Notes: generated from the sequence alone by a model not told the origin. Shown: positions 23,579-31,864, numbered from the stretch's first letter. The stretch: 35,104 nucleotides of DNA from an uncultured Prevotellaceae bacterium (GCA_900313235.1 OMQN01000034.1:1-35104), one strand, 5' to 3'. Numbers and translations: made by a program.

Positions 23579-24634
23579 CTAATATTCTCTATAGAAGTCA
23601 AGCGCCTCCTTGATTTCCTCCTCTGTGGCCGTCTGGTTGATGCGTAGATCACCGATGTTAGCCAACAGGGTGAAGTTGATGGCACTACCTTCGTTTTTCT
23701 TGTCGTGATGCATGAGCTCCAGCAGATGGGGGTAGTCATCACAGGTGATGTTCATCTTGCCGTAGTGCTCTTTGATAAACTGTACCGTCTGTCGCATCTT
23801 GTCGGTGGGGAAACCTGTCTTTGCACATGACAGGTAGAGTTCGACGACCAATCCGTAGGCTACTGCAAAGCCGTGGAGGATAGGTGTACGCTCCAATGCC
23901 AGCGACTCAAAGGCGTGCCCAGCGGTATGCCCCAGGTTAAGCGCTTTGCGCAACCCTTTCTCTGTAGGATCCTCCGTGACGATACGCTGCTTGACGGCAA
24001 CGTTGTCGGAAATCATCAAGGTAAGGGGTGCAAGGTCAGCGGTAAGTGGTGAGTACTGCATATGCTCAACCCACATTTTCTCCTTGCTGATAAGTGCGTG
24101 CTTGAGCATCTCAGCATAGCCGGAAAGGATGTTCTCTTGGTCGAGGGTCTTCAGGAACTCGGTGTCCAGAATGACGCAATCGGCATTGTTGAAGACGCCA
24201 ATCTCGTTCTTGAGTCCTCCGAAGTTGATGCCGGTCTTGCCGCCCACTGATGCATCCACCATAGACAGCAGGGTCGTAGGTATGTTAATATAATGTATAC
24301 CGCGCTTGAAAGTTGAGGCTGCAAAGCCTCCTAAGTCTGTAACCATGCCACCACCCAGATTAATCATCAGCGAGTGACGTGTGGCACCCATCTGTTGCAG
24401 TTCACTCCATACGTGACTCACAGTGTCGAGCGTCTTGTGCTGGTCAGTGGCACCGATGGTGATAATGGAGTGGTGAGAGGTGAGTGGTGAGAGGTGAGAG
24501 GATAGAACAGGCAGGCATAATTGCTCTGTCGTCTTGTCTACCAAAACGAACAGACGATCGTAGTCGCACTCGGCCAAAGCTTGGCTGAGCGACTGTTCTA
24601 AATCTTGCGATATGACTACCTTTTGTTGATCCAT
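23579..24634 (-). CDS. aroB: 3-dehydroquinate synthase
   Basis: 351 residues. The protein converts DAHP to 3-dehydroquinate, the second step of the shikimate pathway. NAD-binding motifs GGGMVTDLGGFAASTFKRG and PTTLLSMVDASVGGKTGIN are present, as are the metal ligands in AEMLKHALI and LNLGHTAGHAFES. Two stretches look atypical: about residues 43-54 (SSHLSPLTSHHS) and about 194-205 (YSPLTADLAPLT). Both are encoded by period-7 DNA repeats of the same GGTGAGA family, and both contain SPLT. They fall in variable surface regions, so the enzyme is probably active. The -7 box TAATTTTG is at 24651-24658. Confidence 0.96.
   Translation of the reverse strand: MDQQKVVISQDLEQSLSQALAECDYDRLFVLVDKTTEQLCLPVLSSHLSPLTSHHSIITIGATDQHKTLDTVSHVWSELQQMGATRHSLMINLGGGMVTDLGGFAASTFKRGIHYINIPTTLLSMVDASVGGKTGINFGGLKNEIGVFNNADCVILDTEFLKTLDQENILSGYAEMLKHALISKEKMWVEHMQYSPLTADLAPLTLMISDNVAVKQRIVTEDPTEKGLRKALNLGHTAGHAFESLALERTPILHGFAVAYGLVVELYLSCAKTGFPTDKMRQTVQFIKEHYGKMNITCDDYPHLLELMHHDKKNEGSAINFTLLANIGDLRINQTATEEEIKEALDFYREY
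24020..24054. repeat. Period-7 repeat inside aroB (GGTAAGT type)
   Basis: Plus-strand GGT recurs at 24020, 24027, 24034, 24041 and 24048, each exactly 7 bp apart: GGTAAGG, GGTGCAA, GGTCAGC, GGTAAGT, GGTGAGT. It encodes YSPLTADLAPLTL on the minus strand. Confidence 0.75.
24472..24506. repeat. Period-7 repeat inside aroB (GGTGAGA type)
   Basis: Five 7-mers: GGTGAGA, GGTGAGT, GGTGAGA x2 and GGATAGA. It encodes SSHLSPLTSHH on the minus strand near AroB residue 48. Confidence 0.85.
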
Positions 24635-24650
24635 GGTGGTTTACTGGGTG

Positions 24651-24658
24651 CAAAATTA
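24651..24658 (-). promoter_or_regulatory. -7 box TAATTTTG for aroB
   Basis: TAATTTTG on the minus strand lies 16 bp before the ATG at 24634, giving a very short leader. Confidence 0.6.
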
Positions 24659-24730
24659 CAACAAATATGGCAAAGTCGTATACAAAATGAGGTATAATTG
24701 TTAGATTTAGGTCATTTTTTTCTGTTATTG

Positions 24731-24756
24731 TTAAACTTTTCAACGTTTCGTGCGTC
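24731..24756 (+). promoter_or_regulatory. Possible ECF-sigma promoter for the barrel gene
   Basis: TTAAAC (24731-24736) and TGCGTC (24751-24756), 14 nt apart, lie 31 bp before the ATG. No TAnnTTTG box is visible here. The same words occur before the DUF4890-type gene. Confidence 0.4.
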
Positions 24757-24787
24757 ATAGAAAGCAAAACATCAATCATTAATAACA

Positions 24788-27775
24788 ATGAGAAAGCAAC
24801 TATTTATTCTACTATTCTTATTAAGTAATGTGGTAGTGATGGCTCAGCGCCATGTGAGCGGTGTGGTTGTCGAGAGCGACTCCCAAGAGCCCGTAGCACA
24901 AACCACAGTTAAACTGCTTCGCAGTGACTCTACACTGGTCACGGGCGGACTGACGTCATTAGAAGGTAAATTCCGCGTGTCGGCACCCAAGGCAGGTACT
25001 TATATCCTGCAGGTGACCTGTGTAGGTTTCAAACCTTATACCAAGAGAATTAACGTAACCGATGACAAGGATGTTGCTATGGGTACGTTGGAGTTAAAGC
25101 CTGACGCTATTATGCTGAAGGGCACTACCGTAACGGGTAATGCCTCGAAGGTAATCGTCAAGGCTGACACCTTTATTTATAATGCTTCTGCCTACCGCAC
25201 ACCAGAAGGTTCTGTTGTCGAGGAACTGGTGAAGCGTCTGCCAGGCGCCCAGGTGGATGACGATGGTAAGATTACCATCAACGGTAAAGAAGTCAAGAAG
25301 ATTAAGGTTGACGGCAAGGAGTTTATGACAGGTGACACCAAGACTGCCCTGAAGAACCTGCCTACAAATATTATTGAGCGTGTGCGTGCCTATGACCAGA
25401 AGAGTGACCTGGCTCGTGTCAGTGGTATTGACGATGGCGAGGAAGAAACAGTCCTTGACTTCGGTATCAAGACCGGTATGAACAAGGGTATCATGGTCAA
25501 TGCCGACCTGGCAGCAGGTACAAAGGATCGCTATGCAGGCCGTATCTTCGGAGGTGTGATGAAGGATGACTTCAAAGTATTTCTGATGACCAGTGCCAAC
25601 AACGTGAATGATATGGGCTTCGGCGGTGGCGGTGGCCGTTTCGGCGGTGGTCGCCAGGGGTTGACAGCTACGAAGATGACGGGTCTGAACCTGAACTACG
25701 AGAAGACAGACCTCATCACGCTGGATGGTAGCATCCGCTGGAACCATAGTAACAGTAATGCGGTCAGCAAGACGGCTTCTGAGAGTTTCATGAGCTCTGC
25801 TGTTAGCTCGTTTAGCAATCGTCTCAGTGATAACATGTCACGTTCGAACAGTTGGAATGGACAGTTCCGTATCGAGTGGACACCAGACTCTATGACCAAC
25901 ATCATGTTCCGCCCGCAGTTCAACTACAATTCCAGTGACGGTTTGAACGAGGGTGGAAGCGCTACCTTCAGCAAAGATCCTTATAAGATTAAGGGTGTTA
26001 CAGATCCGTTGAATCAGTTGGATATACTTGCCAATGAGGAAGACGAAGAAGGTAATAGTATCGTCAAGAACAGTAACCGCAATAATAGCCTGAGTTACAG
26101 CGATAACAAGAGCGTAGGAGGTTGGGGACAGTATAACCGTAAACTCAATAATTACGGTCGTAATATCACCCTGCGTCTTGGTGCCAACTACAGCGAGGGT
26201 ATGAGTAAGTCGTTCTCTAACGACCAGGTGAACTACTACAATATTATGCCCAATGTGGAGAATAACCGCTATGCTGTGACACCCACCAAGAACTGGGACT
26301 ACAGCATCCGTCTGACCTATAGCGAGCCTATCATGCGTCGTACCTATCTGCAGTTCTCTTACCAGTATCAGTATAAATATAGTAAGAGTGATCGTGGAAC
26401 TTACGACTTGGGCGGCCATGGCTGGGATTTCATGAGCGTAGTACCATCTTACCGTGCCTTTGACGACTATCTGTCACTGGTTAATGTCGGCACGTATGAA
26501 GACTACAAGTCAAATGATCTGAGCCGCTACTCTGAATACAAAAACTACATCCATACAGCCGAGGTCATGCTGCGCGTGGTACGTGATGCATACAACCTCA
26601 ACATCGGTGTACAGATGGTACCCCAGAAGTCTGACTTCGTTCAGGATTATAAAGGCGTACACTCTGATACTACCCGCACTGTTACCAATTTTGCACCGAC
26701 TGCCGACTTCCGTTGGAAGATTTCGAATGTCAGCCAGATGCGTTTGACTTATCGTGCCAACACCAGCCAGCCTTCGATGACAGACCTGTTGGACATCACC
26801 GACGACTCGAACCCGCTGAACATCCGTAAGGGTAATCCGGGCTTGAAACCTTCGTTCACGCAGAACATGCGTTTCCAGTATAACAACTATTGGCAGAGCT
26901 ACCAGCGCAGCCTGATGGTGAACGCCAACTTCTCGACGACTAGCAACAGCATTGCCAACAAGGTAACCTATGACCAGAAGACGGGTGTTAATACCACACG
27001 TCCAGAGAATATCAATGGCAACTGGAACGCTTTTGCCATGGTGATGTTCAATACGTCTATCGACTCAGCTGGCTACTTTAACGTTAATACGTTTACGACC
27101 TTGCGTTATGCGCACAATGTGGGTTATGTTAGCCTGGGTGGACTGCAGGATTCACAGGAGTCAGTGACTCGCTCTACTAACTATGGTGAGCGTCTGGCTG
27201 CCAGCTTCCGTAATAGTTGGCTTGAACTGGAACTCAACGGTTCTGTAGATTATCAGCACGCTCGTAGTGAACTGCAGAGCAACAACGACCTCGATACCTG
27301 GACATTCTCTTATGGTGGTAGTGTTATGTTGACTGCTCCTTGGGGTACTCAGTTGTCGACCAACATGAATATGAATAGCCGTCGTGGTTATAACGATGCT
27401 GCTATGAATACTAACGAGCTCATTTGGAATGCTCAGATTGCACAGTCATTCCTGCGTGGTAACGCACTGACATTGTCGCTGCAGTTCTACGACATTTTGA
27501 AGGAACAGTCCACCTTCAGCCGTGCTATCTCGGCCATGCAGCGTAGTGATACGGAATATAACGCTATCACCAGTTATGCCATGCTGCATGTCATCTATCG
27601 TCTGAACTTGTTCGGAGGTATGGGTGCCAATCGCCGTGGTCAGGGCGGTCCTGGCTTCGGAGGTCCTGGAGGTCCTGGCGGCGGTCGTGGTGGCCGTGGT
27701 GGCGGCTTCGGCGGCGGTGGCTTCGGTGGCGGACGTCCTGGTGGCGGTGGCTTTGGCGGTCCTGGTCGCTTCTAA
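24788..27775 (+). CDS. TonB-receptor-like outer-membrane beta-barrel protein with Gly-rich tail
   Basis: 995 residues. A signal peptide (to MAQ, residue 20) is followed by a carboxypeptidase-regulatory-like beta-sandwich (about 21-105, HVSGVVVESDSQEPVAQTTV), a plug-like domain (about 110-235) and a long outer-membrane barrel (about 240-940) of the OMP_b-brl_3 type. No SusD partner gene follows, so this is not a typical SusC. The last about 50 residues are almost only Gly, Arg, Pro and Phe (GGPGFGGPGGPGGGRGGRGG). A shorter Gly-rich segment (GFGGGGGRFGGGRQG) lies near residue 280. Substrate unknown. The 14-bp terminator at 27808 ends the transcript. Confidence 0.9.
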   Translation: MRKQLFILLFLLSNVVVMAQRHVSGVVVESDSQEPVAQTTVKLLRSDSTLVTGGLTSLEGKFRVSAPKAGTYILQVTCVGFKPYTKRINVTDDKDVAMGTLELKPDAIMLKGTTVTGNASKVIVKADTFIYNASAYRTPEGSVVEELVKRLPGAQVDDDGKITINGKEVKKIKVDGKEFMTGDTKTALKNLPTNIIERVRAYDQKSDLARVSGIDDGEEETVLDFGIKTGMNKGIMVNADLAAGTKDRYAGRIFGGVMKDDFKVFLMTSANNVNDMGFGGGGGRFGGGRQGLTATKMTGLNLNYEKTDLITLDGSIRWNHSNSNAVSKTASESFMSSAVSSFSNRLSDNMSRSNSWNGQFRIEWTPDSMTNIMFRPQFNYNSSDGLNEGGSATFSKDPYKIKGVTDPLNQLDILANEEDEEGNSIVKNSNRNNSLSYSDNKSVGGWGQYNRKLNNYGRNITLRLGANYSEGMSKSFSNDQVNYYNIMPNVENNRYAVTPTKNWDYSIRLTYSEPIMRRTYLQFSYQYQYKYSKSDRGTYDLGGHGWDFMSVVPSYRAFDDYLSLVNVGTYEDYKSNDLSRYSEYKNYIHTAEVMLRVVRDAYNLNIGVQMVPQKSDFVQDYKGVHSDTTRTVTNFAPTADFRWKISNVSQMRLTYRANTSQPSMTDLLDITDDSNPLNIRKGNPGLKPSFTQNMRFQYNNYWQSYQRSLMVNANFSTTSNSIANKVTYDQKTGVNTTRPENINGNWNAFAMVMFNTSIDSAGYFNVNTFTTLRYAHNVGYVSLGGLQDSQESVTRSTNYGERLAASFRNSWLELELNGSVDYQHARSELQSNNDLDTWTFSYGGSVMLTAPWGTQLSTNMNMNSRRGYNDAAMNTNELIWNAQIAQSFLRGNALTLSLQFYDILKEQSTFSRAISAMQRSDTEYNAITSYAMLHVIYRLNLFGGMGANRRGQGGPGFGGPGGPGGGRGGRGGGFGGGGFGGGRPGGGGFGGPGRF

Positions 27776-27807
27776 CCGATAGCTGTGTAATAATACTACT
27801 AAAATAA

Positions 27808-27850
27808 CTGCGCCTCAGCTCTGGATGAGCTGAGGCGCAGCCTTTTTATT
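27808..27850 (+). terminator. Rho-independent terminator after the barrel gene
   Basis: CTGCGCCTCAGCTC (27808-27821) and GAGCTGAGGCGCAG (27827-27840) form a perfect 14-bp stem with a 5-nt loop. It is followed by CC and a T-rich run. Confidence 0.95.
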
Positions 27851-27876
27851 TAACGTTTATCGTTTCTTGTTTATTT
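27849..27876. repeat. Degenerate period-7 tract (TTTAACG/TTTATCG)
   Basis: TTTAACG, TTTATCG, TTTCTTG and TTTATTT follow one another next to the trpB stop (27871-27873). The match is loose; I list it because position and period fit the other tracts. Confidence 0.4.
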
Positions 27877-29235
27877 TTGCTTGTCCAGCTCAGCCAGATT
27901 AGCAGCAATCATCTCATCGGTGACGGTGTAGTTCTGCAGGTCGCCCTTGATGAATGAGTCGTAGCTTGGCATATCAATGAGTCCGTGGCCAGAGAGGTTG
28001 AAGAGGATTACCTTCTCCTCGCCAGTCTCCTTGCACTTCTTGGCTTCGCGAATGGTGGCAGCGATGGCATGACAGCTCTCTGGAGCAGGGATGATACCTT
28101 CAGTCTGTGCAAAGAGCATACCAGCTTCGAAGGTCTCCAACTGAGGAATGTCAACGCCGTGCATCATACCATCCTTGATCAGCTGTGATATGATCATACC
28201 TGCGCCATGGTAGCGCAGGCCGCCAGCGTGGATGTTGCTGGGCTTGAAGTTGTGGCCCAGTGTGTACATCGGTAATAGCGGTGTGTATCCAGCCTCGTCG
28301 CCAAAGTCGTAGCGGAACTGTCCGCGTGTCAGTTTAGGACAGCTGTCGGGTTCAGCAGCAATAAACTCGGTATGGCGCTCTCCGCTCAGGTTGTGGCGCA
28401 TGAAGGGGAACGAGATACCGCCGAAGTTAGAACCACCACCGAAACAGCCAATAACGATGTCGGGATATTCGCCAGCCATCTGCATCTGCTTCTCAGCTTC
28501 CAGACCGATAATGGTCTGATGCAGACCCACGTGATTGAGCACTGAGCCCAGGGTGTATTTACAGTTAGGTGTGGTCGTTGCCAACTCTACAGCCTCAGAG
28601 ATGGCTGTGCCCAGAGAACCGGTGTGTGTGGGATCCTTGGTCAGAATATCCTTGCCGGCACGTGTTGACATCGAAGGAGAACCCTCTACGACAGCGCCAA
28701 AGGTACGCATAATGCTACTGCGGTAAGGCTTCTGTTGCATGGTAATCTTCACTTGATAAACAGCGCAGTCCAGTCCGTAGATTTTGGCAGCATAGCTCAG
28801 CGCAGCACCCCACTGACCTGCACCGGTTTCAGTAGTTACGTTGGTCGTGCCCTCCTGCTTGGCATAGTAGCACTGGGGTAGGGCAGAGTTGATTTTGTGA
28901 GAACCAAGTGGGTTGGTTGACTCGTTCTTGAAATAGATGTGGGCAGGAGTGCCCAGTGCCTTCTCCAGCGCATAGGCGCGCACCAATGGAGTTGAACGGT
29001 AGTATTTATACTTCTCCAGTACGTCCTCAGGGATGTCTATCCAGCGGTGCTCTGTGTCCAGCTCCTGTACGCAGCACTCACGCGGGAAGATGTGTGCTAA
29101 GTCGTCAACGCCAAGGGGTTGCTTGGTCACTGGATGAATGGGCGGCATGGGTTTGTTGGGCATGTCGGCCTGAATGTTGTACCACTGTGTTGGAATCTCA
29201 CTCTCCTGAAGGATGAATTTTTTTTGTTTTGTCAT
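27871..29235 (-). CDS. trpB: Tryptophan synthase beta-like protein (TrpB2 class)
   Basis: 454 residues, longer than classic TrpB (about 400) and typical of the TrpB2 group. PLP-lysine is K114 in NPLGSHKIN. The glycine loop CFGGGSNFGG binds the PLP phosphate. TETGAGQWG is the substrate loop of this family. The enzyme joins indole and serine, or acts on serine/phosphoserine in related proteins. No trpA or other trp genes are near, so it stands alone, as TrpB2 often does. The -7 box lies at 29271-29278. It is divergent from the sodium:solute symporter. Confidence 0.93.
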   Translation of the reverse strand: MTKQKKFILQESEIPTQWYNIQADMPNKPMPPIHPVTKQPLGVDDLAHIFPRECCVQELDTEHRWIDIPEDVLEKYKYYRSTPLVRAYALEKALGTPAHIYFKNESTNPLGSHKINSALPQCYYAKQEGTTNVTTETGAGQWGAALSYAAKIYGLDCAVYQVKITMQQKPYRSSIMRTFGAVVEGSPSMSTRAGKDILTKDPTHTGSLGTAISEAVELATTTPNCKYTLGSVLNHVGLHQTIIGLEAEKQMQMAGEYPDIVIGCFGGGSNFGGISFPFMRHNLSGERHTEFIAAEPDSCPKLTRGQFRYDFGDEAGYTPLLPMYTLGHNFKPSNIHAGGLRYHGAGMIISQLIKDGMMHGVDIPQLETFEAGMLFAQTEGIIPAPESCHAIAATIREAKKCKETGEEKVILFNLSGHGLIDMPSYDSFIKGDLQNYTVTDEMIAANLAELDKQK

Positions 29236-29270
29236 TGTTTCTTTGCTTGTTGGTTAGTGATTACCGCATG

Positions 29271-29278
29271 CAAAGGTA
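29271..29278 (-). promoter_or_regulatory. -7 box TACCTTTG for trpB
   Basis: TACCTTTG on the minus strand lies 36 bp before the ATG at 29235. Its -33 side lies in the AATGAAG heptad tract. Confidence 0.75.
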
Positions 29279-29286
29279 CATAATTT

Positions 29287-29314
29287 AATGAATAATGAAG
29301 AATGAAGAATGAAG
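29287..29314. repeat. Period-7 repeat (AATGAAG type), upstream of trpB promoter
   Basis: Four 7-mers: AATGAAT and AATGAAG x3. The unit is the reverse complement of CTTCATT, which is the CATTCTT unit of the 3918-3980 tract in another register. Confidence 0.85.
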
Positions 29315-29340
29315 AAAATTACATCTGTCTTACATTTTTT

Positions 29341-29368
29341 TCTTAACTCTTAACTCTTAACTCTTATC
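29341..29368. repeat. Period-7 repeat (TCTTAAC type), upstream of symporter promoter
   Basis: Four 7-mers: TCTTAAC x3 and TCTTATC. The unit equals AACTCTT of the 3918-3980 tract in another register. It ends 7 bp before the TACCTTTG box at 29376. Confidence 0.88.
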
Positions 29369-29375
29369 TTTTTGC

Positions 29376-29383
29376 TACCTTTG
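29376..29383 (+). promoter_or_regulatory. -7 box TACCTTTG for the sodium:solute symporter
   Basis: TACCTTTG predicts a transcript start near 29389, only about 4 nt before the ATG at 29393. The gene may be translated almost leaderless, or start at the ATG at 29399. Confidence 0.7.
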
Positions 29384-29392
29384 CACGCAATT

Positions 29393-30853
29393 ATGATAAT
29401 GATTGCAGTCGTATTGATATATTTCGCCCTGCTGTTTGCTATTAGCAGATGGACGGGACGTCGTGCTACAAACCAGACTTTTTATCGGGGCAACAAACAG
29501 TCACCGTGGTATTTGGTGGCTATTGGAATGGTGGGAGCTTCTATCTCCGGCATTACATTTGTGTCGGTTCCTGGCATGGTGAATAGTATCGGCATGACCT
29601 ACCTGCAGACATGTCTGGGATTTATCGTGGGTTACCTGGTGATAGCCTTTGTACTGCTGCCTCTCTACTATCGCCTGAACCTGACAACCATCTATAGCTA
29701 TCTGGGCCAGCGCATTGGTCAGCGTGCCTACAAGACTGGCGCTTCGTTTTTCTTGTTGTCAAAGATGACGGGGGCAGCAGTACGTTTCTACGTGGTCTGT
29801 TGGATACTTATGGAGGTCGGACTGGGAGGAGCTGCCGGCATACCAGTTTCAAGTAGCCATGATGGGTGGGTTTTTGCTGCTGTGGTGGTTGCCATGACAA
29901 CGCTCATCTGGCTCTACACCCGTCAGGGAGGCATCAAAACGCTGGTGTGGACCGACGTCTTACAAACTGTCTGTCTTTTTGGGGCCTTACTCCTTATTAT
30001 ATATAAGGTGGTCGGCGACCTGGGACTGACGATGCATGAAGCTGTGACAGTTATCAGCAGTAGTGAACTGTCGCGCGTCTTCGTGTTTGACGACTGGGTG
30101 TCAAAGCAATATTTCTGGAAACAGTTTCTTAGCGGTGCTTTCATTGCCATTGTTATGACTGGCCTGGATCAGGACATGATGCAGAAGAATCTGACCTGTC
30201 GCTCGCTGCGTGATGCACAGAAAGATATGTGTTCCTATGGTGTTGCCTTTGTTCCTGCCAATACGTTGTTTCTGGCTTTGGGCATCTTGCTCGTCGTGTG
30301 GTTTCAGCAACAGGGGCTAGCACTGCCGGCAAAAGGCGATGAGCTGTTGTCGACATTTATTATGAGTGCGTCGCCAACGGCCAATAGTTCGCTGCTAAAA
30401 GCTGTCTTTATGCTCGGTATGGTGTCGGCCGCTTTCTCCAGTGCCGACTCAGCATTGACAGCGCTGACTACCAGCTATTGTGTAGATATTTGTGAGAGAC
30501 CCGACGATGAACGGTTGCGACGTCGTGTTCATCTAGGTATGGCGGCGGTCTTTGTGGGGTTCATCCTGTTGTTCAGGGTGCTTAACTCCACCAGTGTCAT
30601 TGATGCAATCTATATTCTGTGTTCCTATACCTATGGTCCGCTGTTGGGACTCTTTTCTTTCGGTTTGTTGACGAAGTGTACCACCAACGACCGTTTGGTG
30701 CCATACATCTGTATAGCATCACCCGTTATCTGCTATCTGTTGGATATGGTTGTCGGACAATTGACAGGTTACCGTTTCGGCTATGAACTGCTGATGCTTA
30801 ACGGCTTTCTTACCTTCCTTGGCCTCTGTCTATCTAAGAAAGCCAATAGCTAA
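29393..30853 (+). CDS. Sodium:solute symporter (SSS family)
   Basis: About 486 residues with some 13 hydrophobic segments. SSS family marks include the unwound first helix region (SPWYLVAIGMVGASISGITF) and the Na2-site helix with Ser residues (MLGMVSAAFSSADSALTALTTSY). It imports a small solute such as an amino acid, sugar or organic acid with Na+; the sequence does not say which. An in-frame TTG at 29372 lies upstream of the promoter box and is rejected as a start. The Na+ gradient it uses could be kept up by the decarboxylase at 9.6-12.3 kb. The stop is three bases from the stop of the convergent AraC-type gene. Confidence 0.9.
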   Translation: MIMIAVVLIYFALLFAISRWTGRRATNQTFYRGNKQSPWYLVAIGMVGASISGITFVSVPGMVNSIGMTYLQTCLGFIVGYLVIAFVLLPLYYRLNLTTIYSYLGQRIGQRAYKTGASFFLLSKMTGAAVRFYVVCWILMEVGLGGAAGIPVSSSHDGWVFAAVVVAMTTLIWLYTRQGGIKTLVWTDVLQTVCLFGALLLIIYKVVGDLGLTMHEAVTVISSSELSRVFVFDDWVSKQYFWKQFLSGAFIAIVMTGLDQDMMQKNLTCRSLRDAQKDMCSYGVAFVPANTLFLALGILLVVWFQQQGLALPAKGDELLSTFIMSASPTANSSLLKAVFMLGMVSAAFSSADSALTALTTSYCVDICERPDDERLRRRVHLGMAAVFVGFILLFRVLNSTSVIDAIYILCSYTYGPLLGLFSFGLLTKCTTNDRLVPYICIASPVICYLLDMVVGQLTGYRFGYELLMLNGFLTFLGLCLSKKANS

Positions 30854-30862
30854 CAGCTACCC
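30842..30862. repeat. Short period-7 tract at a convergent gene junction (AGCTAAC type)
   Basis: AGCCAAT, AGCTAAC and AGCTACC hold both the TAA of the symporter gene and the TAG of the minus-strand AraC-type gene. The units resemble the end of the 8148-8210 tract, which sits at the same kind of junction. Confidence 0.55.
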
Positions 30863-31864
30863 ATTTTCTCTCACCTGTTGAATAAATTCTTTGGGCTGCA
30901 TACCCGTAACTCGTTTGAAGGATGTCGCAAAGTATTTGGGGTCTTTGAATCCTACCTGGTAAGCAATGTCGCTGACGCGCAAATCCGAATTCTCCTTGGC
31001 CAACTTGCATGCCGTCTTGATGCGAATGTCGCGGGCAAAGTTTGTGATATTCTTGCCTGTCAGTTCGCGAATCTTATTATATAAGGTACTAACACTACAT
31101 CCCATATCGGAGGCAAAGGCCTGTCGGTCATATTCCGTCTCGCTGATATGGTCGTTGATGCACTTGATGGCACGTTGTAGGAATTCCTGGTCGGCAGAGC
31201 GGGGAGCTTGCATGATTTCCCGTATGCTGCTGTTTCCCTCTTCGACGCCAGTGGGAAGCTCTATGGTTGGTACGTGTAGTTCGATGTTGTTGGGGATATG
31301 GAAGGCTGAAGAGGTCTCGCTCTCCAACTGTTCTGTCTCGTAGGCATCTTTTTTGATGGGTAGTTCTATGATTGTGGTGTTTCCTTGCTGTTCTAAGTAC
31401 TCATTTCTGATGTTGCCACGGTGGTAGGCTACCATGTAGTTGATGAGTTGCAAGCCTGTATTATTCATCTTTGGCCCGTTGTCTCTGATACGGATGCTAA
31501 TGCTGTCGTATTCTTGGTTGGTGTAGGCTTCGATAGTGACTTTCCCGTTTTGGTCCAGGCGCTTAGCGGTGTCTGATAATAGTAGCATTAATATCCTGTC
31601 TAACAGTTCCGTGTCTATCCATCCCATCATACTCTCTGGATCAACCTTGATATTGAACTCGATTCCCCGACACTCCAGGAGCATTTTAATATGTTGGCTA
31701 CTTTCTCTCAGAAAAAGCATGATATCATTGCTGCTGACACGCAAGCCAATGTGTTCCGGAAGGGGAAAACGCGGGTTTTGAGAAGGCTGGTGCAGCTTCT
31801 GATAGACGATAATTATTGATAACAGAACAATTATTCCGATATATATAATACTACTACTAATCAT
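30857..31864 (-). CDS. Membrane-anchored AraC-type regulator with a degenerate histidine-kinase ATPase domain
   Basis: 335 residues. One N-terminal transmembrane helix (about 5-22) is followed by a GHKL ATPase-like domain (about 55-175): an altered N-box region DTELLDRILMLLLSDTAKR, where kinases have an Asn, then IRIRDNGPKMNNTGLQLI as the G1 area. No HisKA phospho-acceptor and no receiver domain are seen. A linker leads to a C-terminal AraC HTH (about 223-335, SVSTLYNKIRELTGKNI and VSDIAYQVGFKDPKYFATSF). It looks like a hybrid two-component system (HTCS) that has lost its periplasmic sensor, HisKA and receiver parts. Kinase activity is unlikely. The -7 box TACTTTTG is at 31887-31894. Confidence 0.85.
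   Translation of the reverse strand: MISSSIIYIGIIVLLSIIIVYQKLHQPSQNPRFPLPEHIGLRVSSNDIMLFLRESSQHIKMLLECRGIEFNIKVDPESMMGWIDTELLDRILMLLLSDTAKRLDQNGKVTIEAYTNQEYDSISIRIRDNGPKMNNTGLQLINYMVAYHRGNIRNEYLEQQGNTTIIELPIKKDAYETEQLESETSSAFHIPNNIELHVPTIELPTGVEEGNSSIREIMQAPRSADQEFLQRAIKCINDHISETEYDRQAFASDMGCSVSTLYNKIRELTGKNITNFARDIRIKTACKLAKENSDLRVSDIAYQVGFKDPKYFATSFKRVTGMQPKEFIQQVRENG

Noticed and set aside
27640-27770. Gly-rich coding repeat as a phase-variable tract
   Set aside because: The repeats are imperfect GGT/GGC triplets that keep the frame whatever their number, so they cannot switch the gene off.
24788-27775. SusC of a polysaccharide utilisation locus
   Set aside because: No SusD-like lipoprotein or glycoside hydrolase gene is near; flanking genes are aroB and trpB.
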